A stretch of DNA of 64,000 bases from Mesocentrotus franciscanus (lineage: Eukaryota; Echinodermata; Echinoidea; Camarodonta; Strongylocentrotidae): positions 186,001 through 250,000 of the forward strand of contig CP137667.1 of the NCBI GenBank assembly GCA_037976565.1, written 5' to 3'. A model generated the notes under the pieces. The model saw only the letters and a list, made by a program, of their open reading frames with translations, did not search any database and was not told the origin of the DNA. Below, one piece after another: positions 45,608 through 57,702 of the stretch; the stretch's first letter is position 1; the number at the start of each line of letters is the position of its first letter. A program made the translations under genes and the position numbers.

Positions 45608-48086
45608 TTATTATTTATTTTTATTTATTTTCCCCCCTTTTTTGTTCCTAGGATAACTCAAGATCGGTTTTGTCAATTTCTTTCAATTTTGGCACAGTCA
45701 TAGGTCATTGTCATGAGACGTGACAGGAACATTTTCAAGGTCATCAAGTCTTCATGACGTCATCCAGGCGCCATTTTGTGTGTTTTTTTGTACTTTCAAC
45801 TCATGATCATATCTTCATAACGGAAAGTCATTTCTCATTCATATTTATCATGATCAAGGTCAATATCCGTCCGGTCAATTTCAGGTCAAAAAACGCGCGC
45901 GCATGCGTACGTCCGCGCGCAAAATTTCAAAATGCTCAAAATCATCTCAAATTCATTTTGCATATGTTTTAGGCCATTTTAAGCACTTTCGCAAAAACGC
46001 GCACACGCGCATGCGCGCGCGTTTTCGCGCGTACTGGCATTTTGCAACATAGAATCGCCAATTTTTTCTGTCATCATATTTGGCACATTTTTCCAAGCAT
46101 TTTGATACCTTGTTTATCTTTTTCTGACCATTAATAACGCAATGAGCGTCCGTTCAAGATAACATGTCCGTGCGCGCGAGCTCTTGTAATACATAGCATA
46201 TATGGGCAAAAACATGCCTATACAAAATTCATTGTAACTCTTCAGAATGGATGGGAACTCCCAATTTTTTTCATATTTGGATAGATTATGAGTCGGAGAT
46301 ATGATTTCATGTCTCATTTGACCCTCAATTAACTCATGACGTCATCATAATGGCCTCCGAACTCAAAATTTCAATTTGCATATTATGACGTCAGCATATT
46401 TTTGGAAAATTGATTGTATCTCTGTAAATATTGATCGATTTTCTTCCAAATTTTGATATGTTCTAGCTGAGACAATTCTCTACAAATGCAGTCACCACGA
46501 TTTTTCATTTTGACAAAGGCATCATGGCGTATTTTTGCGATTAAAGGAGGCATGTCAATTTTTCACATTTTGCGTGTATTCTCTATGGGACATGACTTTT
46601 CTCAAAACTGGATTCTACATTCCGTCTTTCGCGAGCAATATCTCCGTCGTTTTAGTTTTGTTTTCGCTGAGCTTCGAGTATGTTGTAGCTGAGACAATAA
46701 GCTATCACAAGTGTGCCCTTTATTTTTCGATCAGATGCCGGGATCATGCTCATATTTCACTTGCAAAGTGGGATTTGAGAATTCCATTTTCCGTTCACGT
46801 GTAATGTCTATGTGGATTATTTTGGTATAGTGGTCATAGCACTTGCCTCCCATTCCGGCGACCCAAGTTCGATTCCTGGTGGGTCATTTTTTTTTTTTTG
46901 CCGTCGTTTTAAATTTGATTTTATGATCTTCTTCGACTATTATAACATATTATCATATACAATCACAAACAATGTAATAAAATGCCTAATTTTGCGTGTT
47001 ATATCTATGGGAGAAGAATGTCAATCGTTTGAGTACAACCCTATGGGAAATCTGATTCCTTGTCGTGTATTAAACCTATAGGGTTAATCTCCCAAGTCTG
47101 TTGGAATATATCAAATCATCCCATTTTTATGATGTTAGTCTCCTTCCCAGACGTTTATACTTTCCAGTTATTCAGCCCAGGTATATGCAATGTTTACGTC
47201 TCTCCCATGGACATAGAATTGTTTACATGTCTATAACTTCTCTCTTTCTCTATAATATAGTAAACATTCAATTCTATGTATGCTAGAAATATTAAATGCA
47301 TCGTTCTCCATTGCATCTCTTTCTCTTGCTCTCTCTCTCTCTCTCTCTCTTGCTCTGTTTCCCTTCCCCTCTCTTGTTCTGCCCCTATCCTTCTCTTGCT
47401 CTGTCTTTGCATCTCTCTCTCTCTCTACTCTTTCACTCTCTCCCTATCTCTGTCTCCCTCTCTTGCTCTGCCTCCCTCTGTCTCTGCCTCTCATTGTATA
47501 CTCTCTCACCCTCTCCCTTTCCCGCCTCTGGTTCTCGTTCTCCCTCCGATATCTCTTGTAATTGTCTTTAATTTCCTCTAGCTCTTCATTTTGCCCTTTG
47601 TATTCTTATTTCACTTTACCATGTTTCCTTATACTATCCTCTCTCCTTCCAAGTGTATGCATTCTGATTCCTCTTTCATCCCTCGGTCCAGCTCATGTAT
47701 TTTTACATGACAATAACCGTCTCCCTCTCTCCTTCTCTATATCTATATTTTCATTAAATTTCATTATGATCATGATTTTGATCATAATCATTTCTCAATA
47801 TTTTGTTCATCAGTTAAGTTATCACTTCAGTTCAGGTCACAGTTCAATCTATCAGTTCATCAGTTCATTCATCAGTTCATCAGTTTAGCTCATCAATTCA
47901 GTTCATTTCACATCAGTTCAATCTATCAGTTCATCAGTTCATCAGTACTTCATTCATCAATTCATATCTTAATACATCATTTTACATTAACATCATTATA
48001 TTGGATCATTGAATTGAAGATGAGCATGATCATAAGAATTGAAGACAGACCACCTAATTCGTCCTCATGACGAATTAAATGTCTAG
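45608..48086 (+). mobile_element. Array unit 15, tRNA-like element with CAGTTCATC tail
   Basis: Variant regulatory block (about 45740-45925), tRNA-Gly-like element (46813-46886), a diverged CT-rich tract (about 47310-47560), CAGTTCATC minisatellite (about 47800-47990), and terminal stem-loop with CTAG at 48083-48086. It combines the tRNA-like module with the tail otherwise seen in the satellite-bearing units; unit 17 in array 3 has the same combination. Confidence 0.86.
46813..46886 (+). tRNA. tRNA-Gly(CCC)-like pseudogene, copy 9
   Basis: Identical by eye to the copy at 7042 and followed by 13 T. Confidence 0.6.
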
Positions 48087-50671
48087 TTAGGTGGTCTGTC
48101 GTAATCGACAGATCACCTATTAATTTCGTCAGAATTTTCTTTTTTATTTATTTATTTATTATTCTTTATTAGGTGGTCTGTCGTAATCGACAGATCACCT
48201 ATTAATTTCGTCAGAATTTTCTTTTTTATTATTATTTATTTTTATTTCCTCCACTTTTTTGTTCCGACGATAACTCAAGATCGGTACAGTCAATTTCTTT
48301 CAATTTTGGCACAGTCATGGGTCATTGTCATAAAACGTGACAGGAACATTTTCAAGGTCATCAGGTCATCGTGACGTCATCCAGGCGCCATTTTGTGAAA
48401 TCACATGATCAATCATATCTTCATGATGCGTCATCAAAGGTCATTCATATTCATATCACATATAATTCAGGTCAAGGGTCAACAGGTCATGTCGTCAAAA
48501 TCACATAAAGGTCATGACGCGCGTACGCGCGCGTCAAAATTAAAAAGCTCAAAATCACTTAACTATTAATTGAGAGTACGAATCAGGTCATTTTAAGCAT
48601 TTCAAAATTTCCGTCCGTGCGCGTCCGCGCGCGCGTTATGCGCGCGCAGCTTACACATCGTAAAACGCCGTTTTCGCATGGTTTGTATTCCTGACACTAT
48701 TTTTGACAATTTCTACCTATTTCCAGTCATTCTCGACCTTCCATAATGCCACACGCGTGCGTCAAACTTTAAAATTCGTGCGCGCGTCAATGGGCAATAT
48801 AATGTAAAAAGTGGTAAAAACATGTCTATATAAAATTCGCCATAGCTCGTCAGAATGCCTAAATACCCCAAATTTTTAACATTTTCTGGAAGCCCATGAA
48901 ATGTTTATGTGATTTCATGTATAATTTTGTCCAATCGTATGTTCTGACGTCGTCATATTTGCATATGAACTCGAAAATTTGATTTTGAAAATATGACATC
49001 ATAATATTTGTATTCATTTGATAATATTGCAGTAATCGGTTGTCGATTTTCTTCCAAATTTTGATATGTTGTAGCTGAGACAATTCTCTACCAATGCAGT
49101 CACCACGATTTTTCATTTTGACAAAGGCATCATGGCGTATTTTGCGATTAAAGGAGGCATGTCAATTTTCACATTTTGCGTGTATTCTCTATGGGACATG
49201 ACTTTTTTCAAAACTGGATTCTACATTCCGTCTTTCGCGAGCAATATCTCCGTCGTTTTAGTTTTGTTTCGCTGAGCTTCGAGTATGTTGTAGCTGAGAC
49301 AATAAGCTATCACAAGTGTGCCTTTATTTTTCGATCAGATGCCGGGATCATGCTCATATTTCACTTGCAAAGTGGGATTTGAGAATTCCATTTTCCGTTC
49401 ACGTGTAATGCTATGGGAAATGTTTTTTTATATCGGTAACGCACTTGTTTATTTTTATTTTCCACCACTTTCTTGTGAGCGTGATTGCTCAAATTCGGCT
49501 CCATCAATTTTCATCAAATTTTTGTCAGTCATCAGGCTTATCAAGGTCAAGTGCCAGCATTTTTCAAGGTCATCAGGTCATCATGACGTCATCTAGGTGC
49601 CATTTTGTGAAATCACATTATCAATCATTTCTTCATGATGCGTCATCAAGGTCATTCATATTTATATCCCATATGCTTCAGGTCAAGGGTCAACAGGTCA
49701 TGTCATCAAAGTCACATAAACGTCATGACGCGCGTAAGCGCGATCAAATTCAAAATGCTCAAAATCACTTAACTATTAAACGAGAGTGCGATTTAGGTCA
49801 TTTAAGCATTTCAAAATTTCCGTCCGTGCGCGTCCGCGCGCACAATATGCGCGCACAGCGGCGCAATAAAAACGCCGTTTTCGCATGGTTTGTATTTCCG
49901 ACACTATTTTTGACAATTTCTAACATCTTCCAGTCATTCTCGACCTTCTATAATGCCACACGCGTGCGTCAAACTTTAAAATTCGTGCGCGCGTCAATGG
50001 GCAATATAATGTAAAGTGGTAAAACATGTCTATATAAAATCCGCCATAGCTCGTTAGAATGCTGAATACCTCTCAATTTTTTCATATTTGGATAGAGTAT
50101 GAATTGTAGATATGATTTCATGTCTCATTTTGCCAGTACAAATATTGTGACGTCATCATAAAGGCCTTGGAATCAAAATACGAATTTGCATATTATGACG
50201 TCAGCACATTTATGGAAAATTGATTGTATCTCTGTAAATAGTGATCGTTTTCTTCCAAATGTAGATATGTTGTAGCTAAGACAATTCTCTACAAGATAAG
50301 TTACCTCACTTTTCGTTTCAATGACGTCATCATAGTGAAAATTTCGATTAAACGCGACATGTCAGAATTTTCTAATTTTCGTGTTATGTCTATAAAGTGA
50401 ATTTCGTTCATCATATGAATCTACATAACATTAATCTTTGAGCACTATCTAGCTTATTTGTGCTCTTTTTCTCCCAAATTTTGATATGTTGTAGCTAAGA
50501 CAATTCTCTACAAGATAAGCCACCCTCACTTTTCGTTTTGATGACGTCATCATAGTGAAAATTTCAATTAAAGGCGACATGTCAGAATTTTCTTAATTTG
50601 CGTGTTGTCTATCGGAAAGTGAATTTCGTTCACATCATTATGAATCTACATAACATTAATCTTTGAGCACT
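48087..50671 (+). mobile_element. Array unit 16, long type, cut by gap
   Basis: Two hairpin copies (48089, 48171), regulatory block (about 48357-48540), second more diverged block (about 49566-49745), then entry into the 224-bp satellite (phrase at 50270 and 50489). The sequence breaks into N after the second monomer. Layout as in units 1 and 3. Confidence 0.85.
50270..50671 (+). repeat. 224-bp satellite, entry into gap
   Basis: Satellite phrase at 50270 and 50489 (219 bp). These two monomers are more diverged from the consensus than those at 2941 and 10161. The gap starts inside the second monomer, so the remaining copy number is unknown. Confidence 0.85.
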
Positions 50672-51171
50672 NNNNNNNNNNNNNNNNNNNNNNNNNNNNN
50701 NNNNNNNNNNNNNNNNNNNNNNNNNNNNNNNNNNNNNNNNNNNNNNNNNNNNNNNNNNNNNNNNNNNNNNNNNNNNNNNNNNNNNNNNNNNNNNNNNNNN
50801 NNNNNNNNNNNNNNNNNNNNNNNNNNNNNNNNNNNNNNNNNNNNNNNNNNNNNNNNNNNNNNNNNNNNNNNNNNNNNNNNNNNNNNNNNNNNNNNNNNNN
50901 NNNNNNNNNNNNNNNNNNNNNNNNNNNNNNNNNNNNNNNNNNNNNNNNNNNNNNNNNNNNNNNNNNNNNNNNNNNNNNNNNNNNNNNNNNNNNNNNNNNN
51001 NNNNNNNNNNNNNNNNNNNNNNNNNNNNNNNNNNNNNNNNNNNNNNNNNNNNNNNNNNNNNNNNNNNNNNNNNNNNNNNNNNNNNNNNNNNNNNNNNNNN
51101 NNNNNNNNNNNNNNNNNNNNNNNNNNNNNNNNNNNNNNNNNNNNNNNNNNNNNNNNNNNNNNNNNNNNNNN
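50672..51171. other. Assembly gap (500 N)
   Basis: Exactly 500 N, placed inside the 224-bp satellite. The length is a placeholder and array 2 probably extends into it. Confidence 0.99.
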
Positions 51172-51309
51172 CACTTAATATATGCAGTTTGCATTCTGAC
51201 TGTTGAAATGCTTTTATTATTATCAGGAGAATTTTTATCGAGGCACTTCACAAAGACGTATGCATTAAATTTGGTTACATTACGAATTTACGAAAATAGC
51301 CTATTGAAG

Positions 51310-51500
51310 ATGCCGATGTGCCAGGCTTACGGTTGTTCAAATCAGCCAGGGGATGGTAGTAAGAAAAGTTTCTTTGGAATACAAAACCCTTTGAAAGACA
51401 GGGAGATGTTCCCATAATGGCTAAACAAGTTCAACATACGAACGTACGAATTTGGTTAAAAAAGAGTGGTATGTGATGGCCACAGTCTAATCTAGTCGCG
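51310..51500 (+). pseudogene. Broken THAP-domain fragment
   Basis: From the ATG at 51310 the frame reads MPMCQAYGCSNQPG, then SFFGIQNPLKDREMFP and a TAA stop. The same frame resumes with WLNKFNIRTYEFG, a second stop, then KRVVCDGH. The Cys pair, the FFxIPxP-like motif, the Trp and the later C-x2-H half fit a THAP zinc-binding DNA-binding domain. Two stops and loss of the AVPTIF-like end make it non-functional. THAP domains occur in host proteins and in P-element-type transposases; I cannot tell which this was. Confidence 0.65.
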
Positions 51501-52590
51501 TCGTCTCTGTCTGTGTCGGAGGACTTTAAGTCACAAAAAATGTCGCGCTATGCATTGTGGGGGAGAACCGACTCGATCATTAACTTGTTTTTTGCTCATT
51601 ACAAAAAGAGCACCATTTTCAAAAACTAAGTTGTATTTTGGCTTTTTAGATTTTTGTCTATCTAATCAGCTCAACTTTTCAGTGGGGTGGGCTTGTACTT
51701 TAATCACCTTCACTTGTGCTTTATCTGCGACTACCATCCGTATATTCTATTCCGGTTCCCATGTTTTTAGTTCCGGCTCTGTCGCCATGTGGGGGATCAT
51801 AATTATGGAAACATTTGCTTGGATTTGTGTCATAAAAGAAGTTGACCACAAACTAACTCCCACACAGTGTTGAGTGCATCGGGCATCATAAAGTCAATTC
51901 AGACGCTGAAGGTTTTTTTGGTTTCCTTTATTCCGACAACAATATACAACCACCGGAAGAAAGCTAACGATTTGTATATTCATTAGCCGCTCTTCCCAAA
52001 GCCGCCTGACCACAATGGAACGAGTGAGGGCTTGCGAGAGCGGCCGAAGTGCAATTGAAACTCGCTATTTTGCTCTTCTCCAACGCAATAAGAGACGACA
52101 TTGTGCTGGATTACTGTTTTTTCCGACAAAAATACAGAGAACGTGCATATTATTTTTTATATTCTACTTTTTTAAAGGTTACGCAAGTGACTCCTGGGCA
52201 CCCCAATGCTTGACAGAAACACACTTTTTAGAAAACTTCACTTTTTCATGCAAAAATGCTCATTTGTTCTATGCACGCAAGTCAGATTGAGCATATGCAT
52301 GCAAAAGCTGTATTTCCGGAACAAAGATTTCCGGAATCTGAACGATGTGCTGGATTTCAACTGAGTGTACACAATTTTGGACTGTATAAATGACAGAGCA
52401 AGAGCGATAGTGCCACATGAGAGAGTGGAAATAAAATGGGAGAAAGACAAAAGAAGAGAAAGGGATAGACAATTATTAATATGTGCTAGAAATAGAGAAT
52501 GCTTCATGTATAATGGAATTAACGATTATATAGAACAAAACTCGAAAGAGAAGGAATAGAGTAAATAGGAAAAGATTTGTTTTAAAGTTA
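51501..52590. other. Unique DNA with no recognised gene
   Basis: Open frames at 51550-51873 and 52015-52290 (plus) show no recognisable domain and no clear splice context. They could be decayed remains linked to the THAP fragment, but nothing in the sequence supports that. Confidence 0.4.
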
Positions 52591-52599
52591 GGAATGGGC

Positions 52600-52985
52600 A
52601 ATCATAGAACAGAGAGTGAGTGAGTGAGAGAAAACGGAGAGGGGGATGAAGAAAGATACAGAGTAAATAATAAAGAAGGTAAACTAATGACATACGACCA
52701 ACAACAACAAAACGAGAGAGATGAGAAAAGATAGAGAATACGAGAAAGAAGGAAATGCAACCCAAGAAACAATACAAAGACAGGAAGGGGCATAGGGGGT
52801 GAAAAGGGTAATTTAAGGATACTGGGTAAAAAAGAGAGAGAGAGATAGAGAGTGGGAGAGAGAAATAGAAAGAAAAAAAGAGAGATATAGAGAGAGGGGG
52901 AAGAACGAGAGGGAAAGAGAGAGAGAGAGAGAGAGAATGAGAGAGAGAGAGAATTAGAGAAATAGAAGACGGAAAATGAGATAGA
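52600..52985. repeat. GA-rich low-complexity tract
   Basis: A long purine-rich strand with GAGAGA runs, densest at 52830-52960. Open frames on the minus strand through it (Ser/Leu-rich) are artefacts. Confidence 0.9.
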
Positions 52986-53580
52986 CACATCATGATACTC
53001 TCGATCGTAGATGTAGCTCAAAAGCGAAAAGTGACAGATTTGCACTTCTGTTATTATAGAAATGAGTATATTTATTGGTGAAAATTAGCCGTGTCATTTT
53101 GATGAAAAGGAATGTCTGCTGAGAAGCCAACATGGGGTTATCGTTCTTTTATCAGTGCCATTTGGGGCTGAAACTGTATTGTATTCAGTGTACTTAAGTT
53201 ATGCCATATTGAACTTTGCCACGGCCAGCGCCCCACCCCCATACCCTTCATTAGCCAACGTTGTTTTGTTTATCACTTCCCTTTTGGAATTACCTCGATA
53301 TATTCCTGTAAAGTTCCCCATGATTTAACAAAAAGATGTCACATGAATCCGACAAACCGATCATCATATCGAGACGAGGAACTTTAACCAATAAGATCAT
53401 GATGTTTTCAAGTGTTTCAAGTTGTACTTATATAAGTATAAGTACTACCTGAGACCTTGTATCCTAAACAGTGTCGACCCATATCTTCAGGTCAGGAAAG
53501 AAAAAAATATCCAGCAATTGAACAAAGAAAATCATAGATATAACGATTAAAAGCTCAACATCAAAGATAAAATTTATAGA
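52986..53580. other. Unique DNA, nothing recognised
   Basis: No frame or repeat that I can support. Confidence 0.4.
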
Positions 53581-53634
53581 AAGTTATAATATAAATAAAG
53601 TAAAGAGTGATGAGGATGACAGAATTGTCATACT

Positions 53635-53745
53635 AATCATCATAATCATCACCATCATAATCATAATCATAATAATGAAAATAAAGATAATTATAAAAAT
53701 ATTAATAATGATAATAATCATAATGATGATGAAGACAAAATAAAA
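53635..53745. repeat. AAT/CAT-rich microsatellite
   Basis: Interrupted ATC/ATA/AAT trinucleotide words. No coding signal. Confidence 0.75.
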
Positions 53746-53794
53746 TTTACTCTTGTTAAATATTGGAGAGGATGTTAAAAACCCAAATCCGTCC

Positions 53795-53801
53795 CTTCTC
53801 C

Positions 53802-53859
<58 letters not shown>

Positions 53860-53890
53860 CTCTCTCTCTCTCTCTCTCTTTTTTTTCTCT
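53795..53890. repeat. CT dinucleotide microsatellite
   Basis: Almost pure CT repeat of about 90 bp ending in a short T-run. Confidence 0.95.
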
Positions 53891-54239
53891 CTGTCTAACG
53901 ATCCTAATCTTACCAATGACCCAGAAGTATACGGTACAAGTTGCTTGGTTCCCGGCACCGTCTCGGCAGTGTATCTTGTAAAATGATAACCCTCTGTGAA
54001 CGTCGAACCAGGATCCGAACCAGACGTTTTACTACATATGGGAAAAATCCATCATAAATAAACATCACTTGGGGTTACATCAGTGATGGTAGAATATTGT
54101 GGATTTGTCTTTGGAGTTGGGGGGCGTAAGGGTTCTTGCTTTAATTAATGTGCTTTGCGAAAATTTGGGGGAGGGCTAGAACCACTAGTGCTCAAGTCTA
54201 TTAATAATAATGATGATAGTAATATCTACATTACCCTCG

Positions 54240-54570
54240 CTTTAGCCCAGCTGCCCTAAGAATCTAAAGCATTCAAAGACTAAATCCCTATCAGGAACCC
54301 ACGTACTACACCGTGGTGCAGAGTGGCAAATGTAGATTAATGTCTTGCCGAAGGACATTAGTGCCAGGGCGGGATTCGAACCTTGACCAATGTGATCCAA
54401 AGTCCGGTGACGTATCCACTTCGGCAAGACATTGATTGGTCCACATGTGCCACTCTCCACCCAGGTGTAGGTAGATACCCAATAATTATTTGGCCGCTCG
54501 ACTATAACCGGTTAATAATTTGGAGCGCCATGAGCGTCATGGCGTGACGCTATACCCAAAAAAAAAAAGA
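54240..54570. mobile_element. Two tRNA-derived SINEs fused head to head
   Basis: On the minus strand from about 54420 down, a tRNA-like head has the B box GGTTCGAATCC (54365-54377 region). The body follows with AATGTCCTTCGGCAAGACAT and TTGCCACTCTGCACC. On the plus strand from about 54417, the same body words occur (CTTCGGCAAGACATTGATTG, then GTGCCACTCTCCACCC), ending with an A-run at about 54558-54568. The two share the CTTCGGCAAGACAT core in opposite orientation, so the locus forms an imperfect palindrome. Confidence 0.65.
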
Positions 54571-55130
54571 ATCATCATTACTTGTATTAATAATTGCATT
54601 TTAAAAGTACATTCGTTTTAGGTTATAGTCTAAATAACTAAAGAAGGTTCTCTATTTTAGAGCCCCCTCGGTTTCTATTTTCTATGCCGCCCGGTGATTG
54701 CTCAGTGAATAACGGAAATTGACAAGTGCAATGTACGATGGCATTGTCATCTCATTTAATTACTTCTACACACAGACTTCAATTCTGTAGCCTTGATTCG
54801 TCAAAAAATGAAAATCCGATTAAAAATGCAAAGGACCATTTTGAGGAGATTCACATACAAAAGGTCAAAAGTATAAATATTTATTTTTTCTTTTCTTTTT
54901 TTGCTATGGTTTTTTTTCTTCACCTACATGTAGTATGCCTGTTATACCCCAATGCACATGAGGCGTCATTTACCTGTTTACTAATTTAATGCACATTTTT
55001 TAAACAAAAGTTTTCCCTTGGCACCTACAAAGCTTGCCAGATGCTTGTCTGACATATATCAACGACTAATGTACGCCCCGGCCACCCCCACTCCGTGAAC
55101 GGAGGGATACCATGCGTGTTCCCAAACTCT
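54571..55130. other. Unique DNA, nothing recognised
   Basis: No frame with a recognisable domain. The short frame at 54726-54989 ends in a T-rich hydrophobic stretch and looks accidental. Confidence 0.4.
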
Positions 55131-55134
55131 CCGG

Positions 55135-55271
55135 CTCGTAACAAAAGAAAAGGTCGACCCGTATTGACTTTACACACCGGACTTTTGCTGAAAGGGGGTG
55201 CTGAAAACTCGTATAACAAAGAAAAGGTCGACCCGTATTGACTTTACACACCGGACATTTGCTGAAAGGGG
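55135..55271. repeat. Direct duplication, period about 74 bp
   Basis: CTCGTAACAAAAGAAAAGGT at 55135 recurs with small changes at 55208. The shared core GGTCGACCCGTATTGACTTT continues through ACACACCGGAC and TTTGCTGAAAGGGG. Two copies only. Function unknown. Confidence 0.85.
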
Positions 55272-55439
55272 AGGGTCGCTTGGAACACGCATATGCGTAC
55301 CCTAAATAACACTGAGTGGGGGGCGGGATGTACGCAAAGTGGACTCCATCCACAGAGGTGCCATTATTTCATAGAATGTGAATGAAATGACTGGTACCAG
55401 GGACTAGGGAGATAAGCATTTATGAGTTATAATACTTAA

Positions 55440-55960
55440 GTCAAATGTCTATTGCAATGGCGCCTCGTGTGTACTGTGTGACGAGGTTGAGCTTTGCAAA
55501 TACTTACGATACAGTAGCTGAGCCTCTATCGTCGGTTGCAATCGGGGTCGCCCACGAAACCTTCATCGACGTCGTTAAGGTGTACTTTTTACCAATATTT
55601 TTTGGACAAACAGCGAAATTCGGTGCAGATACGTCTGTTAAAGTAAACAATTTAAACGACTATATAAGCAATTTCTTTTCGATAAATTCTAATAACTTAT
55701 AATGTCAACATTTATGCATCTCCCCTTTCTTTTCTCTTTTATCTTTATCTCCAAGCATTTTCTTTTACCTTGCTTCTATGTGAATTATGTTCCAAAGTTA
55801 TTGTTATTTTGTATATTTTGTGAGGATCATTTTAACAAGCCATTTATATGCTTTCCTTATCCTCCCGATTCAGATATCTTATTCTATATGTTTGTATTTT
55901 GAAGATTATATAATATTGTTTTTATTTTGACGTGGAAATGAATAAATGAAATGAAAATGA
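55440..55960 (+). other. Possible 3' end of a retroposon
   Basis: A short frame (55445-55702) has no recognised domain. It is followed by an AT-rich stretch that ends with GACGTGGAAATGAATAAATG and ATGAAATGAAAATG near 55930-55957. Short-repeat tails of this form end many animal LINEs, but no RT or endonuclease coding is present here. Confidence 0.3.
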
Positions 55961-56239
55961 TCACAAAGTAGTTACAACATGTACGAACTTGATTGCAAAA
56001 ACTGTCGAATCATTAACTCGAGAGCCATAGGCTATTGGATATCCCATGTAAATCAAGTTCAGATTACGAAATACGTACGTTATTGCATTTTTCAAAGTGT
56101 GGCGGACAAGGGCTACTGAAATTGCCTTAGTTTGACTTCTCGAAAGTTTCGCGATCATGTTTATAGTTATATCTTCTGTTCGATACGTTCGCATGGAATA
56201 TGTATTTATTTCAAGTTTTATAGAGATGGCAAGGAAAGA

Positions 56240-56352
56240 ACTCAGAGTTCATGACTCAGTGGTAGATCAGTGGTCTTGTAACCGGGAGGTCATGGGCTCG
56301 AAACCAAGTCGATGCCCTTTGTTAAAGGTACTTTGTCCCATTTGCAGCCAAC
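56240..56352 (+). mobile_element. tRNA-derived SINE fragment (tRNA-Thr-like head)
   Basis: The head reads CTCAGTGGTAGATCAGTGGT, then CTTGTAACC with a TGT anticodon-position triplet, and a degenerate B box GGGCTCGAAACC. The body AAAGGTACTTTGTCCCATTT resembles the CTTGGGCAAGGCACTTTATC core of SINEs at 54240-54570. A CCTTTG/CAAAGG-like link follows. Too diverged to be a tRNA gene. Confidence 0.55.
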
Positions 56353-57122
56353 ATCAAGTTCTGTAGAACTTTGCAGGAATTATGAATATGTCACGTATGT
56401 CCATTCTGTAAAATTTAAACGTCAGCAGTGTCCTAATATTCAAATTATGCAAGGAAACCCGTTCACTTTCTAGACTTCACTGTCAGACACTATTGAGTGA
56501 CTGGTTGACTTCTTTTTTCTTTGGTAATAACATACATAAAATGAGCTGTAAAGGGTACATGAGCATTTGTCTACATCAATAACCCACCTCTTGTAATGGC
56601 CATAATTAAACTGATTGAATCTTTGCGCAGCACAACATGTACGACCATTCGGTACAAGGGTGTGAAATCAGACTATTACTAAATGGATTGCAATCACCAG
56701 GTCGATTCGACAACTAACGGTCGTTAATTTCCCACTAAAGACATTTTCAAGCCCTTTCGTTTTGAGGAAGTTCGAAATAAGTATTATCTTTCATATGCCG
56801 TTGGAATTTAACCTTTTCATTTTGGGGCCTACAAATCGGACATAGTACGTTTAAATCATGAATCCTCATTACAAAGTCCTCGGAGATGACTTAAAGCCGT
56901 TTGTCCCTGGTTGCTTACTTACAAGCATACATGTGTTTTTAGCAGTCGGGTAAAAATAAACCATCAATTAGACCTTTAACTATACAGTTCACTTAGTAAA
57001 TGATATATAACCGTTGACAGGTTATAGTAAAAGTGAAAACATTTGGGGAAAATGAAAAATACACGATAAAATACATGTATGAATGCATTCAAAGTATTGT
57101 AACATTCGTATTCAGACCCGCA
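56353..57122. other. Unique DNA, nothing recognised
   Basis: No coding frame, repeat or RNA gene that I can support. Confidence 0.4.
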
Positions 57123-57125
57123 TTA

Positions 57126-57539
57126 GGCCAAATAACAAAAATAACGAGTTTCTCGTCCACGCCCGCCTCCTTTTTGGCCGCCGCCTCCCTTTTTTAATAC
57201 TATTTACTATTCCGAAAAAAGAAGGGAAAAAGGCTGTGATGTACATTTTGTACAAATAACTTCTATAGCTAATTACATGTACATTCACTGTTTCTGAATT
57301 TGAAACTTGCTTAGCAAGTGGACTAAAATGATACAAAATCATTTGTTTTGTCATACATTGCACCAGTATACTCAAATAGCACAATATCTGTGAATAAATA
57401 TACCTTGGCCATCTATATTAGCATGGCGGCCTTCTTGGAAAAAATAGCAAAAATTTGAAAAATAGTAAATAGTAATGCCCTGCCTCCTCCTTTTTTGAAA
57501 AAGTCCGGACGAGAAACTTGTTATTTTTGTTATTTGGCC
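57126..57539. mobile_element. 414-bp MITE with TTA flanks
   Basis: Terminal inverted repeats of about 34 bp start GGCCAAATAACAAAAATAAC and end with the complement (GTTATTTTTGTTATTTGGCC). TTA flanks both sides (57123-57125, 57540-57542). Inside, CGCCTCC/TTTTT stretches and TACTATTTACTATT are also partly mirrored. No coding capacity. The flanks fit a PIF/Harbinger-type TWA target, as for the MITE at 26521. Confidence 0.8.
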
Positions 57540-57657
57540 TTATACTTCATTTAAAATATACGTCATGGAAAACAGTACAGGAAAGGAATGAAAATAATAA
57601 TTTCAATGCAAAATGAGCAAAATATCTTGTCTGAATTTTGCCTGAAACTATTCTTAC

Positions 57658-57702
57658 CGGCCCGTCTTCTTCTTCTTCTTGTGTTAAAACTCGGCCAACC
57701 AT
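57658..57702 (-). CDS. Candidate 45-bp phase-1 exon of a minus-strand gene
   Basis: On the minus strand a TTTGCAG acceptor and a GTAAG donor bracket 45 bp. In phase 1 it reads DGWPSFNTRRRRRRA. Both ends are phase 1, matching the donor phase of the candidate exon at 58744-58815. The run of six Arg would be a strong processing or nuclear signal. The MITE at 57126-57539 lies in what would be the following intron. No later exon was found, so this is tentative. Confidence 0.3.

Larger units (their letters stand above)
35948..50671 (+). repeat. Array 2: modular repeat array (6 units, cut by gap)
   Basis: Same family and orientation as array 1. The left border with unique DNA is sharp at the first AGGTGGTCTGTCG (35948). 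Unit ends are at 38991, 41187, 43357, 45607 and 48086; the sixth unit runs into the N gap. Four of six units use the variant regulatory block also seen in array 1 unit 2. Confidence 0.9.

Noticed and set aside
52526..53045. Hydrophobic minus-strand frames of about 150 residues that could look like membrane proteins
   Set aside because: They run through a GA-rich tract (TCTCTC on the minus strand) which gives Ser/Leu strings; two frames overlap.
53584..53986. Frames around the CT dinucleotide repeat, including a charged Arg/Glu-rich one
   Set aside because: Simple-sequence artefact of GAGAGA read as Arg-Glu.
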